A stretch of DNA of 33,294 nt from Anaerolineales bacterium (GCA_022450585.1 JAKUPR010000014.1:1-33294), one strand, 5' to 3'. Counted from the first letter of the stretch, positions 15,663 through 24,930 are shown. The notes: generated by a model from the sequence alone, not told the origin. Numbers and translations: made by a program.

Positions 15663-17877
15663 TGGAGCCGCGAGGTTGGTGGTAAAGGGAGGTTGCCAAA
15701 AGCGCAAGTACGGCAACAAGGGTGCTAATAGAGATGGCTGGCGCATAAGGAAAACTGGTGGGTGCGAATTCGAGGGTAACGGTGTGTTTTCCAGTGGGTA
15801 TGTATACAGCGCGGAAGGCATAATTGGCTTTTAGTAGTGTAGTGGATACGCCATTGAGGGTTGCGGACCAGCCGGGGTACCATACTTCACTAAAAACAAG
15901 ATAGGCGGGCGAAGAACTATGAACTTCTATACTTTGACTATGTGGCGCATAGTTTGTGTATCGTATCGTATTTTGACCCAAGGAATGATCTAGGGAAACA
16001 GCGTGGGCGGGTAGAACAACTTGATTGGCGGGGTTAAAGTCTGGGTGATGAACTGCCTTGAGGGCATCGGCGTTGTTCTGAGCAATTATGGTTCGAGAGA
16101 CCAATCTAAGGCGGGGTTGTGCGTTTGTGTTCAGATAGATATCGACATCCGGATCAGCATCAAAAACAGGAACGAAAGTAGAATCAGCGGCCGGTTTGCC
16201 CTTATCAGTTATCAGGTATTTTGCGTTGAGGAAATTATATTGTGGAGAGCCTCGATATCCAACGGACCAGTAATAGGTGTGATAATGTGCGATGGTAAGT
16301 GGGTTATGTAAGCCGTTGATAGCCTCTAAATTAAAAACGGTTGGTGCGTTAGGTTGCCAATTATTTGTTGCTACGTCTATTCGGAATGGTTTCGGTTGGG
16401 AGCGAAGAAATGCAACAGCTGCGCCCTCTGAGTAACCTTTATCTGGATCGGCGCGGTCAATTTCTACCCAGGCACCTAAGCCTATTAGTTCTACTGCCAA
16501 AATAAGGCTGACCCAAGGGGGTCCGAGGATTAGGGCTGCGGCTAGAGTCATTAGTGCTACTGTTAGTGCTAACGGCAGAGTTTTGGGAGCTAAGGTGGGC
16601 TGTTGCTGACTGGCTTGATTCCAGCCGATTAATAGGGCGAGAATTGTTATAGATACGAGGAGTAGAACTGCGTTTGAAAACTGTTTTTTTGGTATGATAT
16701 TTTTTTGCCAGTGGTGTAATCCATTGCATGCAAGCAGGGCCAGAGAAAAATTTGTCAGCAGAATGAATCTGGCTGGTACACGGAGCTTTGCGAATCCTGG
16801 CAAATAATCGTATAAGAGAGAATGGATTGGTGTGATTGGCCCTAGTGCAATAAGGACGCCCGCGACCAAAACCGCCATTAATAATCCGCGGATTGCATTC
16901 TGCCTTAGTCCGAAGACGGAGAGCATTAATGTTGTGATTCCGGCGAATCCTAGTTCGACGCGGTCCCATGGGGCCCAAAAATATTCTGGTCCACGGCCAA
17001 AAAGGAGTGGTGAAAACATGCCCGCAAGTCCGATTGGAGGCAGGCTGTATTGGGTGGAGTGTTCATAAGTAGGGTTAGATCGGAGGCTAAATTGAGTTAG
17101 CTCAAGAGTAGGCAGAAGGAATATTGAGCATAAACCTAACGTGAGGACTCCAGTGAGCAGGGAGAGTGTTACCCATTGGATCTTAGCAGGCTGTGATATG
17201 AGGATCCAAGAGGCGGCTAGCGTCATGACTAATACGATCGCGAAGGTCATCTGTGCATGACCAACTAGAACAGCTAGGGAGAGGACAAGTGCCAATGAAG
17301 CGGCGGAAGACAAATGTCGATTCTCTTTCATGCGATGTAGTAATAGCCAACACCAGGGAAGATAAGCGGCAGTAGCTACTATATTTAGATTGCCAATGTG
17401 TGTGACGAACACTGATGAGAATTGGAACGCTAACGCCGATACTAATGGCGGATGCATGCTTGTGCGTGGCCAATGGTGGCGCGCAACCATGTACATCCCT
17501 GCTCCGGCGAGGAAGAAATGTATGACCACCAACCATTCCAAGAAACGATAAGGGATGTCTGGAAATACTGCTAGTAGTAAATGGAGGGGATAGTAAAGAC
17601 CGGACTGGTTGTCCGCCGCGTAGGGTGCACCTGAGTATAGATATGGGTTCCAGAGAGGTAATTCTCCGGAACGCAGTGTGTGTGAAGCATATCGATATAT
17701 GGGCCATAGAAAGGATTCTAGATCACCGCCGCCTTTAGGGATGTGCCAGTCGCCGCCTATTAGCATCGGCCAGAAAAAGATAAGGGTGGCGATTAATAGT
17801 AAAAAGAGGGCTAATTGATCGGGGTTGGAGAAAACTTTCCCGCTTGTTACTAGTTGGGTGCGTTTCTTAGTGACCAA
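15643..17877 (-). CDS. YfhO-family polytopic membrane protein
   Basis: A 744-residue protein starting at TTG 17877 (no clear Shine-Dalgarno, so the start is uncertain). The first extracytoplasmic loop has GGGDLESFLWPIYRYASHTL and LPLWNPYLYSGAPYAADNQ, the recognisable YfhO pattern related to GT-C glycosyltransferases; Asp in GGDLE is the probable catalytic acid. About twelve hydrophobic segments run to residue ~500. A soluble region with YRGSPQYNFLNAKYLIT and a closing LVFSEVWYPGWSATLNGV segment, then a final helix, complete the family architecture. YfhO is needed for lipoteichoic-acid glycosylation in Bacillus; here it probably modifies a surface glycan. It lies 40 bases after the mogA-like gene and overlaps the next glycosyltransferase. 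Confidence 0.82.
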   Translation of the reverse strand: MVTKKRTQLVTSGKVFSNPDQLALFLLLIATLIFFWPMLIGGDWHIPKGGGDLESFLWPIYRYASHTLRSGELPLWNPYLYSGAPYAADNQSGLYYPLHLLLAVFPDIPYRFLEWLVVIHFFLAGAGMYMVARHHWPRTSMHPPLVSALAFQFSSVFVTHIGNLNIVATAAYLPWCWLLLHRMKENRHLSSAASLALVLSLAVLVGHAQMTFAIVLVMTLAASWILISQPAKIQWVTLSLLTGVLTLGLCSIFLLPTLELTQFSLRSNPTYEHSTQYSLPPIGLAGMFSPLLFGRGPEYFWAPWDRVELGFAGITTLMLSVFGLRQNAIRGLLMAVLVAGVLIALGPITPIHSLLYDYLPGFAKLRVPARFILLTNFSLALLACNGLHHWQKNIIPKKQFSNAVLLLVSITILALLIGWNQASQQQPTLAPKTLPLALTVALMTLAAALILGPPWVSLILAVELIGLGAWVEIDRADPDKGYSEGAAVAFLRSQPKPFRIDVATNNWQPNAPTVFNLEAINGLHNPLTIAHYHTYYWSVGYRGSPQYNFLNAKYLITDKGKPAADSTFVPVFDADPDVDIYLNTNAQPRLRLVSRTIIAQNNADALKAVHHPDFNPANQVVLPAHAVSLDHSLGQNTIRYTNYAPHSQSIEVHSSSPAYLVFSEVWYPGWSATLNGVSTTLLKANYAFRAVYIPTGKHTVTLEFAPTSFPYAPAISISTLVAVLALLATSLYHQPRGSNAHHKD

Positions 17878-17917
17878 ATCGTTTTTAGGAACGGGTGTTT
17901 CGTGAGGTTAAATTCGA

Positions 17918-18442
17918 CTATGGGTGTCTAGAGTGCACATTCGAGACAGTGTTGCCAGTGATTAATTCTAGTGCGTGGGGAAGCACAGGTGCGAGTACGG
18001 CAAGTGCTTCACGTACCGCCTTAGGGTTTCCCGGCAGGTTTATTATTAGGCATTTATTGCGAATACCAGCGACTGCGCGTGAAAGCATAGCATAAGGAGT
18101 TATACTTAAGCTTGCTGCTCGAATAGCCTCAACTAGACCCGGAGCTTGACGATGAATTACTAACAAGGTGGCTTCAGGCGTTACGTCGCGCTCGGAAAAA
18201 CCAGTGCCGCCAGTCGTTAGGATAAGTTGAATGCCATCGTGATCAGCCCAGCGGCAAAGTTGGGCGCGAATCTGATCTGGTTCGTCGGCTACCGTTTTTT
18301 TGGCGATACAATCCCATTGCAAGTGCTTACTAAGTGCATCAGCCAACTCGGGACCGCTGCGGTCTTTCTGGTTGCCAGTGGCGCTGCGGTCGCTGATTGT
18401 GAGGACTGCTACTAGGGGCAGAGTGGGTTGGCTGGCGTTCAC
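17918..18442 (-). CDS. MogA/MoaB-like molybdopterin adenylyltransferase
   Basis: A 174-residue protein starting at GTG 18442, directly after the TAA of the upstream gene (no intervening base). MogA adenylylates molybdopterin before molybdenum insertion. Diagnostic motifs are VLTISDRSATGNQKDRSGPE, the nucleotide-binding LILTTGGTGFSERDVTPEA (about residues 73-91), and LIINLPGNPKAVREAL near the C terminus. Length fits the single-domain MogA/MoaB group; MoeA or CinA would be longer. No other molybdenum-cofactor gene is present, so its operon position between a PHP-AlbA protein and YfhO is unexplained. Confidence 0.88.
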   Translation of the reverse strand: MNASQPTLPLVAVLTISDRSATGNQKDRSGPELADALSKHLQWDCIAKKTVADEPDQIRAQLCRWADHDGIQLILTTGGTGFSERDVTPEATLLVIHRQAPGLVEAIRAASLSITPYAMLSRAVAGIRNKCLIINLPGNPKAVREALAVLAPVLPHALELITGNTVSNVHSRHP

Positions 18443-20164
18443 TTATTCTGCGTACCCGGCAATTTTTCTCCACGGCCCGTGCGTGCCATCCTCAGTGACG
18501 CCGTAGTAGACGCGGATTTGTCCGTCTGGTGTACGTTGGCATAGGTCCGCACGCGATATGGAGCCTTTTCTGTAGTGTTTTATGAATCCAAGGTCTCCAC
18601 TCCAGTTTACCTTTAACTGTTTTAGGTTGAGATTTCCTTCTCGTTGTTTTATCGCGTAAAGCCAAAGTCGTCGTGCAGATGATGTAGTAACGTTTTTTAC
18701 TTGGTTTCCGTTGCGTAGATCGCGCATGGTGTGGTACCGTGTACCATCACGTTCCTCTGTGGCGACAATTTCTACACCTGTTCGGGGAGGCTCAACGGCT
18801 TCGGCCTCCTGTTTTTTGTCATCTCCCTTGCCGGGCAACAGCTCATTTTGAGTAGCGCTAGAGGCTCGACGGGCTCGAGTAAGTTGCACGATTTCGTCCC
18901 TGACAGCTAAGGTTGTTTCGGATTCGTCGCGGACATAAATTTTGTTGTGGTCGACGGCATAAGGTGGGTCTTCGCCGCGAGGAACGCTAATTCGGACCAC
19001 TTTCTTATTGTGAGTGGAGAGTGTGTCGATTGTGCAGTCCAGGGTGGGTGTGATGCCGCGGCTGATCTCGTGTTTCAGGGTTTCGATCGCGCGTGAAATA
19101 TTTCGAACTCCGCTGGGCACAGTGTTTGGGTCACTTTGTGCTCCAATGAACACTACGCCGCCGTTTGTGTTTGCAAGTGCGCAGACATCGGCGATGATTG
19201 CGAAGAGATGACCTCCCCGTTTCGTCATCGTTTTATGGAAACTCTGAACGATAGTCTCGCCGTCTTCACGAGCGGTCTGTACATGGTCGAGTTCCTTCTG
19301 TGTTCCCCGAAACGGTCGGGTGCGCGCAAAGTCTGGACTTTGTAAAAGGGACTTAAGGGCAGGGAAACTTACTTCAGATAATTGCATCTCTGTGAGACGA
19401 TCGCCAATCCCAAGGAGGCGCGGATTATCTGGGTCACGGAGTAAGCGATGGGCATCTGATCCTTGTATGCAATGCATGCGTCGTGGATATTCAGGCTTTG
19501 ACCCGTTAAAAAAGCGCGCGGTGGCGCGTCTTGTTCTTACATCTAGGTCGGTAACCTCTAGAGCGTGTAGGTTTTTGTCCTGTGTGTATGCGACTTTGGT
19601 CTGGCCACCGAAGCGAAAGCCGCGCATGGCTACGCCATGGGTTGAGTTTGCGTGTGCAGCGATGGCAATTCCTCCGGCATCTGTAATCTCGCGATATGCG
19701 CTCAGGACGTCTGAGCTTGCGCCGACGTTAGAAGAACCGTGATCTAAATTGTCGGCGGGTATGTTTAGATTTAGTAAGACGTGTTCTATCGCTCGTACGG
19801 GGGTTTCCGGCGAAAAGATGCCTAGAATGTGAAAGCCGAAAGTTGCAGTGAACTCAAATCCGGGAAGGACAAGAACAGAGCTCTGCAATTTACGGTATTC
19901 CCGTAAGCGGTCCTTTTCCTGAGGTTTAAGGCGTTTAAGTCTTTCGAGAAGCTCGAGGTCGTTAATTTCTTGGCGCATGGCTCTGTAGCCAGCTACTGTA
20001 TTGTGGTCCGTAAAGGCAACTATGTCGAGGTTTCGAGTGGACGCCTGACGGAGGATGTCCAGGTATGTGGCTTGCGAATCATGGTAATCGTCGGAACCTG
20101 GTGTGTGGAGATGTAGATCGACTTTGCGCCAGTGGCGGGCCGAGGCTCTAGTGTTATTGTTCAC
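18443..20164 (-). CDS. PHP-domain phosphoesterase fused to AlbA_2 (Schlafen-like) domain
   Basis: A 573-residue protein starting at GTG 20164, one base after the lon stop. Residues 12-275 are a PHP metal-dependent phosphoesterase: DLHLHTPGSDDYHDS (His18, His20), FTDHN (Asp53, His54), PGFEFT (Glu104), AIAAHANSTHG (His171) and GSDAHRL (Asp237, His239). Residues ~298-425 match the AlbA_2 nucleic-acid-binding domain (REDGETIVQSFHK, ALANTNGGVVFIGAQSD, NKIYVRDESETTLA). After a charged linker a ~100-residue tail (about 470-573) has no family I recognise. PHP domains act in DNA polymerases, histidinol phosphatase and nucleases; coupled to AlbA_2, a nucleic-acid or nucleotide substrate is likely. No signal peptide, so cytoplasmic. 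Confidence 0.82.
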   Translation of the reverse strand: MNNNTRASARHWRKVDLHLHTPGSDDYHDSQATYLDILRQASTRNLDIVAFTDHNTVAGYRAMRQEINDLELLERLKRLKPQEKDRLREYRKLQSSVLVLPGFEFTATFGFHILGIFSPETPVRAIEHVLLNLNIPADNLDHGSSNVGASSDVLSAYREITDAGGIAIAAHANSTHGVAMRGFRFGGQTKVAYTQDKNLHALEVTDLDVRTRRATARFFNGSKPEYPRRMHCIQGSDAHRLLRDPDNPRLLGIGDRLTEMQLSEVSFPALKSLLQSPDFARTRPFRGTQKELDHVQTAREDGETIVQSFHKTMTKRGGHLFAIIADVCALANTNGGVVFIGAQSDPNTVPSGVRNISRAIETLKHEISRGITPTLDCTIDTLSTHNKKVVRISVPRGEDPPYAVDHNKIYVRDESETTLAVRDEIVQLTRARRASSATQNELLPGKGDDKKQEAEAVEPPRTGVEIVATEERDGTRYHTMRDLRNGNQVKNVTTSSARRLWLYAIKQREGNLNLKQLKVNWSGDLGFIKHYRKGSISRADLCQRTPDGQIRVYYGVTEDGTHGPWRKIAGYAE

Positions 20165-20165
20165 G

Positions 20166-22736
20166 TTAATGCTTGTGCTTTGCCGCTGTGCGTGGGCTCA
20201 CGGGCTCAACTAGGGCAGCAGATATGACTTCGTCGACGCGATCTACTAGGACAAAATTTATTTGCTTCTTGATATTATCTGGCACTTCATCCAGGTCTTT
20301 TTCGTTTCGTCGAGGCATAACTACGGTAGCTAGTCCTGCTCTGTGGGCAGCGATGACCTTTTCTTTTATGCCGCCAACAGGTAGGACTTGTCCTCGGAGT
20401 GTTATTTCACCAGTCATTCCTACGTCAGGCCGCACGGGCTTTTGAGATATGAGGGAGGCGAGGGCTGTAGCTATTGTGACTCCAGCTGAAGGCCCATCCT
20501 TTGGAACAGATCCTGCAGGCACATGTAGGTGAACATCGTGGTTCTGATAGAATTCGGGTGATAGGTTGAGAGCCTCGCTGTGTGATCGGACGTATGAAAG
20601 TGCTGCTTTGGCAGATTCTTGCATCACTTCACCTAGCTGTCCTGTGAGCTGAAAGCCCTTTTCTCCAGGCATTTCAGTTGCTTCGACGAAGAGCACGTCG
20701 CCACCGAAAGGAGTCCAGGCTACCGCAGTGGCGACTCCGGGGAGGGCTGTGCGCTCAGCTACTTCCTCAGAGATGAAGTAACGTTGTTTGCCTAAAAACT
20801 CCTTTACTCTTTTGATGTTAATTGTTATTTGTTTGAAATCACTCTGGGTGATGCCAGTTGCGACCTTTCTGCATACTGAGGCTATTTCACGTTCGAGATT
20901 TCGGACACCTGCCTCCCGAGTGTAGTAGCGGGAGATATAGCGGAGAGCGTTAGGCTTGAACTTTATTTCCTTTTTCCGAAGCCCGTTTTCGCGAATTTGT
21001 CTAGGCACGAGGTAATCAGACGCGATTGAAAACTTCTCTTCATCGGTATAACCGGCTAGATATAAGGTTTCCATCCACTCACGCAATGCTAATGGTATAG
21101 TTTCGAGCATATTGGCGGTAGTGATGAAAAAGACTTGCGAGAGGTCAAATGCTACTCCTAAATAGTGGTCTCGGAATTCTCGGTTTTGCTCTGGATCCAA
21201 TAATTCAAGTAGTGCGGAAGCGGGGTCGCCGTGGAAATCTGTGCCGATTTTATCTATTTCGTCTAGCATGAAGACCGGGTTTTTTGTCTCGCATCGTCGC
21301 AAGCACTGTAGTATTCTGCCTGGCAGGGCGGCGATGTAGGTGCGACGGTGTCCGCGAATTTCGGCTTCGTCGCGGATGCCTCCGAGAGAAATGCGGATAA
21401 ATTTGCGGTCCATGGCTCGTGCTATGGACCGACCTAGGGAGGTCTTTCCTACGCCGGGAGGTCCGACTAGACAAAGAATTACGCCCTCTCGGTCTTGTCG
21501 AATATGGTCTACGGTTTGACGATTTCTGTTATTGGTTCGCTCGAGGCGTAATTTACGGACGGCAAGGAATTCGACGATGCGTTCTTTGATGTCATCTAAT
21601 CCGTAATGGTCTTCATTGAGAACAGTGCGGGCGTGCGAAACGTCGAGATTGTCGCTAGTTGTTGTATTCCAGGGTAAAGAGGTGATCCAATCAAGATAGG
21701 TGTTGATGACCCCGTATTCGGCTGCTGCGGGGGGTAGTTTTGATAATTTATCTAGTTCGCGAAGTGCCTCTTTTCGAGCTTCCTCTGGCATACTGAGTTC
21801 ATCAATCTTGGTTTGATACCCTTGGAGTTCGAGGGTATGTTGATCATCTTGACCTAATTCTTTCTGTATCGCCTTCATTTGCTCACGAAGAAAATATTCG
21901 CGCTGCACACCTTCCATTTCAGAATGTGCGTCTTTTTGGATTTTCTGCCCTAATTCCAGTACTTCGAGTTCTCGTGCGAGCAGTCGAAGTAGATGGCGTA
22001 ATTTGGTACTAAGTTTGTCCTGCTCTAGAAGCCGCTGCGCAGCATTTAGTTCAATACGGATATATGTAGCAATGGCGTAGGTTAGTTGGCACGGATCATC
22101 CATGTTTAAACCAGAGGAAATTAGTTCGTCCGGTATGGTTGATACGATTTCGGCTAGGCGTTGAAATTGTTCAAAGGCAGTACGCACTAGTGCTTCTAAC
22201 TCTAGTCCTTTATCGTGTTTTTCTGGACGCAATGCGATTTCTGCTTTTAGATATGGCTTAGTCTCTAGATAGTCCCCAATGTCTATGCGAGTTATTCCAT
22301 GGACGAGGAGCCGAATAGTGCCGTCAGGACCACGCATGAGTTTGTGAACTGCAGCAGCTGTTCCGATTCGGTGAAGCTCATCAGGTCCTGGATTATCTAA
22401 TTCAGGGTCCTTGCTGGCTACTAGACCAACTATACGGTCACCGCGTGTAACCTCGTCGATAAGTGTAACTGAGCGTGCTTGGCCGACAGTGAGAGGTACC
22501 GCAGTCATGGGGTAGACTACTAAACCACGTAGGGGCAATATCGGTAGGACCGTGGGGATAGAACCTTCTAGAGTATCTTCTATATCCATGTTTGGCTTCT
22601 GTGGCTTCTCGCCTTTTTCGCTGTCCTCGAGCTTGCGAGTTGCGACGATTGAGTGGAGCAAGCTTTCGTGCAGTGGTTTTCTGGAGAATATGTCGTTAGC
22701 TCTAGGAATGGAGGAATGCAAATGGTGTGCGCTCAT
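20166..22736 (-). CDS. lon: ATP-dependent Lon protease
   Basis: An 856-residue protein from ATG 22736; an in-frame ATG at 22589 would give 807 residues, closer to the usual Lon length, and neither has a good Shine-Dalgarno. Domains in order are the N-terminal substrate domain (LPILPLRGLVVYP, about 64-260), a coiled segment with EYFLREQMKAIQKELG (280-295), AAA+ ATPase with Walker A GPPGVGKTS (425-433) and Walker B FMLDEIDKIG (489-498), and a C-terminal Ser-Lys protease with VPKDGPSAGV (catalytic Ser) and VGGIKEKV (catalytic Lys). It degrades misfolded and regulatory proteins in the cytoplasm. First of a tightly packed five-gene set (lon, PHP-AlbA, mogA-like, yfhO-like, glycosyltransferase); a putative extended -10 is at 22839-22847. 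Confidence 0.95.
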   Translation of the reverse strand: MSAHHLHSSIPRANDIFSRKPLHESLLHSIVATRKLEDSEKGEKPQKPNMDIEDTLEGSIPTVLPILPLRGLVVYPMTAVPLTVGQARSVTLIDEVTRGDRIVGLVASKDPELDNPGPDELHRIGTAAAVHKLMRGPDGTIRLLVHGITRIDIGDYLETKPYLKAEIALRPEKHDKGLELEALVRTAFEQFQRLAEIVSTIPDELISSGLNMDDPCQLTYAIATYIRIELNAAQRLLEQDKLSTKLRHLLRLLARELEVLELGQKIQKDAHSEMEGVQREYFLREQMKAIQKELGQDDQHTLELQGYQTKIDELSMPEEARKEALRELDKLSKLPPAAAEYGVINTYLDWITSLPWNTTTSDNLDVSHARTVLNEDHYGLDDIKERIVEFLAVRKLRLERTNNRNRQTVDHIRQDREGVILCLVGPPGVGKTSLGRSIARAMDRKFIRISLGGIRDEAEIRGHRRTYIAALPGRILQCLRRCETKNPVFMLDEIDKIGTDFHGDPASALLELLDPEQNREFRDHYLGVAFDLSQVFFITTANMLETIPLALREWMETLYLAGYTDEEKFSIASDYLVPRQIRENGLRKKEIKFKPNALRYISRYYTREAGVRNLEREIASVCRKVATGITQSDFKQITINIKRVKEFLGKQRYFISEEVAERTALPGVATAVAWTPFGGDVLFVEATEMPGEKGFQLTGQLGEVMQESAKAALSYVRSHSEALNLSPEFYQNHDVHLHVPAGSVPKDGPSAGVTIATALASLISQKPVRPDVGMTGEITLRGQVLPVGGIKEKVIAAHRAGLATVVMPRRNEKDLDEVPDNIKKQINFVLVDRVDEVISAALVEPVSPRTAAKHKH

Positions 22737-22838
22737 GTATTTTGGGTAGGGTTCTTAGGGGACACTAGGTTGTGGTGGAGTTGTGGTCGTTGAAATGAAG
22801 TTGTCCATTGATGTAATGAGTATATCCAATAACGATGA

Positions 22839-22847
22839 ATTTTACCA
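22839..22847 (-). promoter_or_regulatory. Putative extended -10 upstream of lon
   Basis: On the minus strand TGGTAAAAT reads as an extended -10 (TGn plus TAAAAT), about 100 bases before ATG 22736. No -35 hexamer is visible 17 bases further upstream. It is not the heat-shock HrcA/CIRCE type. Low confidence. Confidence 0.3.
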
Positions 22848-22881
22848 TTCTTGCTGCTGTGTGTGGTGTATGCATAATTCT

Positions 22882-23697
22882 TTAGCGATTGGGAGTTAAA
22901 CCAATGTTCAGTTTGCGCAATGCGAGCAACAATGCGGAAACAATTGCTACGACGGCCATTAGGCTCTGGTTAGCATTAATGCCCGCGACCTGGCTGCTAT
23001 CAACCCGGATGAATTCGAGGAAGAAACGTATGGTTGGATAAATCACAAAGTAACCTAGTGCTATGTCGCCGTGTTGCAAATTACGAGCGTAGCGTCTAGT
23101 AGCCCATAAGAGGATGAGGCAACCCATTATGTTTAGGACGGATTCGTAAAGAAAGAGAGGATGAAAAGACTCGTATTGGGCAAAACGCTGGACGCGGTTT
23201 CGGGGTGCAATGTGAATGGCCCATGGCAGTTCACTTGGGAGTCCGTATAGTTCTTGATTTATGAAATTCCCCCAACGTCCAATTGACTGAGCAAGTAAAA
23301 GTCCGGGAGATGCTACGTCTGCCCATAACGCGAATGGCTGGTTCCGATTTCTGCTGAAGGCCCAGAGGGTGAAGGCGCCGCCGACAAGGCCTCCGGGAAT
23401 GCCTAGTCCGCCCTTCCATATCCAGAGTATAGAGATAGGATTCTGGAAGTATGGATTTGGAGAGCCTGGAGGCATCATGCTTGGGGGTGGTGTGATGACA
23501 TGGTATAGGCGAGCTCCCAATATACCGCCAAGAAGTGTCCACATTAGGGCGTCCCATACAAAGTTCGGGTCCAATTTGCGGCGTTTGGCCTCGTGGGCGG
23601 CAAGGTATCCGGCAGCGATTGCCCCTGTAACGATAATTAATCCGTAATAGCGGATGTATAGCCCGCCGATTTGGATACCAAGAGAATCAATAGCCAA
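22882..23697 (-). CDS. lgt: Phosphatidylglycerol-prolipoprotein diacylglyceryl transferase
   Basis: A 271-residue membrane protein. Lgt adds diacylglycerol from phosphatidylglycerol to the lipobox cysteine of prolipoproteins. The signature GRWGNFINQELYG (140-152) contains the catalytic-site Arg and the conserved Asn-Gly core; IRYYGLIIVTG (15-25), GARLYHV (61-67) and FHPLFLYES also match. About seven membrane segments, usual family length. The start is TTG 23697, without a clear Shine-Dalgarno. It lies 96 bases after the CDP-alcohol phosphatidyltransferase gene, which may supply its phospholipid substrate, and 145 bases before lon. Confidence 0.93.
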   Translation of the reverse strand: MAIDSLGIQIGGLYIRYYGLIIVTGAIAAGYLAAHEAKRRKLDPNFVWDALMWTLLGGILGARLYHVITPPPSMMPPGSPNPYFQNPISILWIWKGGLGIPGGLVGGAFTLWAFSRNRNQPFALWADVASPGLLLAQSIGRWGNFINQELYGLPSELPWAIHIAPRNRVQRFAQYESFHPLFLYESVLNIMGCLILLWATRRYARNLQHGDIALGYFVIYPTIRFFLEFIRVDSSQVAGINANQSLMAVVAIVSALLLALRKLNIGLTPNR

Positions 23698-23793
23698 GGT
23701 TGGTTTTCTTACCGGGTGAGTAATCAGAACGTAAACGTTGGGTCGGCACAGGAGTTGCGTATAGCCAAAGGTGGCGCACTGGCATGAACTGGC

Positions 23794-24450
23794 TTATCGT
23801 TGATGCCGAATATGGGCATCTGATTTGGGCATCCGCTGCTGATACCAATTGCGTCGGACATGGAGGATGCGCTGTACTGCAGTAATGTTAGCTAGTGGTG
23901 CTATTATCCATAGGGCGAACTCAGGATGACCAAAGACAAGTGCGGGCGCTAATACCAAATACCTTTCGAGTCGTGTGAGGACGCCTATGCTAGCGGAAAA
24001 ACCCAAGGATTCAGCACGGGCTCGAGTATATGAGACCATGAATGATCCAACAAGGGCGAGTAAGACCAGGACGGATTCTTGCGTGGCCCCATTAAGTGTG
24101 TAGTGGACTAAAAGCCCGAGCATTATCACTGACTCTGACCATCGGTCGACTGTAGAATCAACGAAGGCACCCCATGGTGAGAGGTCGCCACGGGCGCGTG
24201 CTGTGGCTCCGTCTAGCGCATCGATTGGTCCCATCAAGAGAATGATTAGTCCCCCCCAGAGGAAATTGCCGTTAGCAAGTAGGAATGCTCCGATAGCGTT
24301 GCCGACGAAACCGCTGAATGTTAGGACGTTAGGGTGCACTCCCGATCGGGCGATCAGGTTGGCTAGTGGGTCGATGATGAAACTAAAGATGTCCCGTACC
24401 CAATCGGTGAATGAGCGAAAGGGAGCGACTTTGCTAGAAGGTCCGGGCAT
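23794..24450 (-). CDS. CDP-alcohol phosphatidyltransferase
   Basis: A 218-residue membrane protein starting at ATG 24450. The complete CDP-alcohol phosphotransferase signature D-x2-DG-x2-AR-x8-G-x3-D-x3-D is present: Asp77, Asp80-Gly81, Ala84-Arg85, Gly94, Asp98, Asp102. These bind two metal ions and transfer a phosphatidyl group from CDP-diacylglycerol to an alcohol. HPNVLTFSGFVGN (about 39-51) is typical of the phosphatidylinositol-phosphate synthase / archaetidylinositol-phosphate synthase side of the family, but glycerol-phosphate (PgsA) is not excluded. Basic C-terminal tail (VRRNWYQQRMPKSDAHIRHQR, last ~20 residues). Neighbour of lgt, consistent with lipid metabolism. Confidence 0.88.
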   Translation of the reverse strand: MPGPSSKVAPFRSFTDWVRDIFSFIIDPLANLIARSGVHPNVLTFSGFVGNAIGAFLLANGNFLWGGLIILLMGPIDALDGATARARGDLSPWGAFVDSTVDRWSESVIMLGLLVHYTLNGATQESVLVLLALVGSFMVSYTRARAESLGFSASIGVLTRLERYLVLAPALVFGHPEFALWIIAPLANITAVQRILHVRRNWYQQRMPKSDAHIRHQR

Positions 24451-24930
24451 GACTAGTACTGGCAGGTGTGTAGTGTAGCGAGAAGAGCGGATTAATCATG
24501 TGTGCTGTAATGTTGGAGTGTACCACAAAATTGGCGGATATTTAGTAAATACGTGAAGGGAACAAGTGTTAAGGAGTTGTAAGTAGGGTGGAGATGGCGA
24601 GCATCCCCTCTGGCCTTCTTGAGATTACTATGTGTGCTTGGAATATGCATCAAAGGAGATTTTTGTTGGACTATAATAACGAAATGAAGAGGTTTCCGGG
24701 GATACATCGCAATAAGGTGTCCTAAATCAGACGGATGTTGGCTAGAGCCGTGAGTAGACTGACCAATAGCCAGTTCTGGGTTCTTGATCAGTTGTTGCCC
24801 AGTACGTAAGAAAAGCTATGAGGGACGTAGTATAATGTTGTAGTTCTCCTAAATTGGAGGAAAGACATCTAATTGCGGTGCAAACTTAATGAAACTGGGT
24901 GTAAGTTGACCAACAGACTTCGGAGTAACC
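24451..24930. other. 480-base intergenic region between divergent genes
   Basis: No gene I can support; a 71-codon minus-strand frame (24492-24707) is Ser/His/Leu-rich with no family resemblance. For the minus-strand gene, TGGTACACT (24517-24525) could be an extended -10. On the plus strand TATAAT occurs at 24672-24677 and 24831-24836, neither with a good -35. A hairpin AACTTA/TAAGTT (24883-24888 and 24902-24907) and a CTCC-TAAATT-GGAG repeat lie in the probable leader of the downstream AAA protease gene. I recognise no riboswitch, SRP RNA, 6S RNA or tmRNA. Confidence 0.45.
24831..24836 (+). promoter_or_regulatory. Putative -10 hexamer of the FtsH-like gene
   Basis: An exact TATAAT lies 95 bases before ATG 24931. 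No matching -35 hexamer is at 15-19 bases upstream and there is no TG extension, so it is only a candidate. It would give a leader of about 88 bases containing the hairpin at 24883-24907. Confidence 0.4.

Noticed and set aside
24492-24707. A 71-codon minus-strand gene in the intergenic region
   Set aside because: No family resemblance, no Shine-Dalgarno, and composition like a random frame.
24837-24930. A known riboswitch (THF, glycine, cobalamin or ZTP type)
   Set aside because: None of their conserved core sequences is present; only short inverted repeats are seen.
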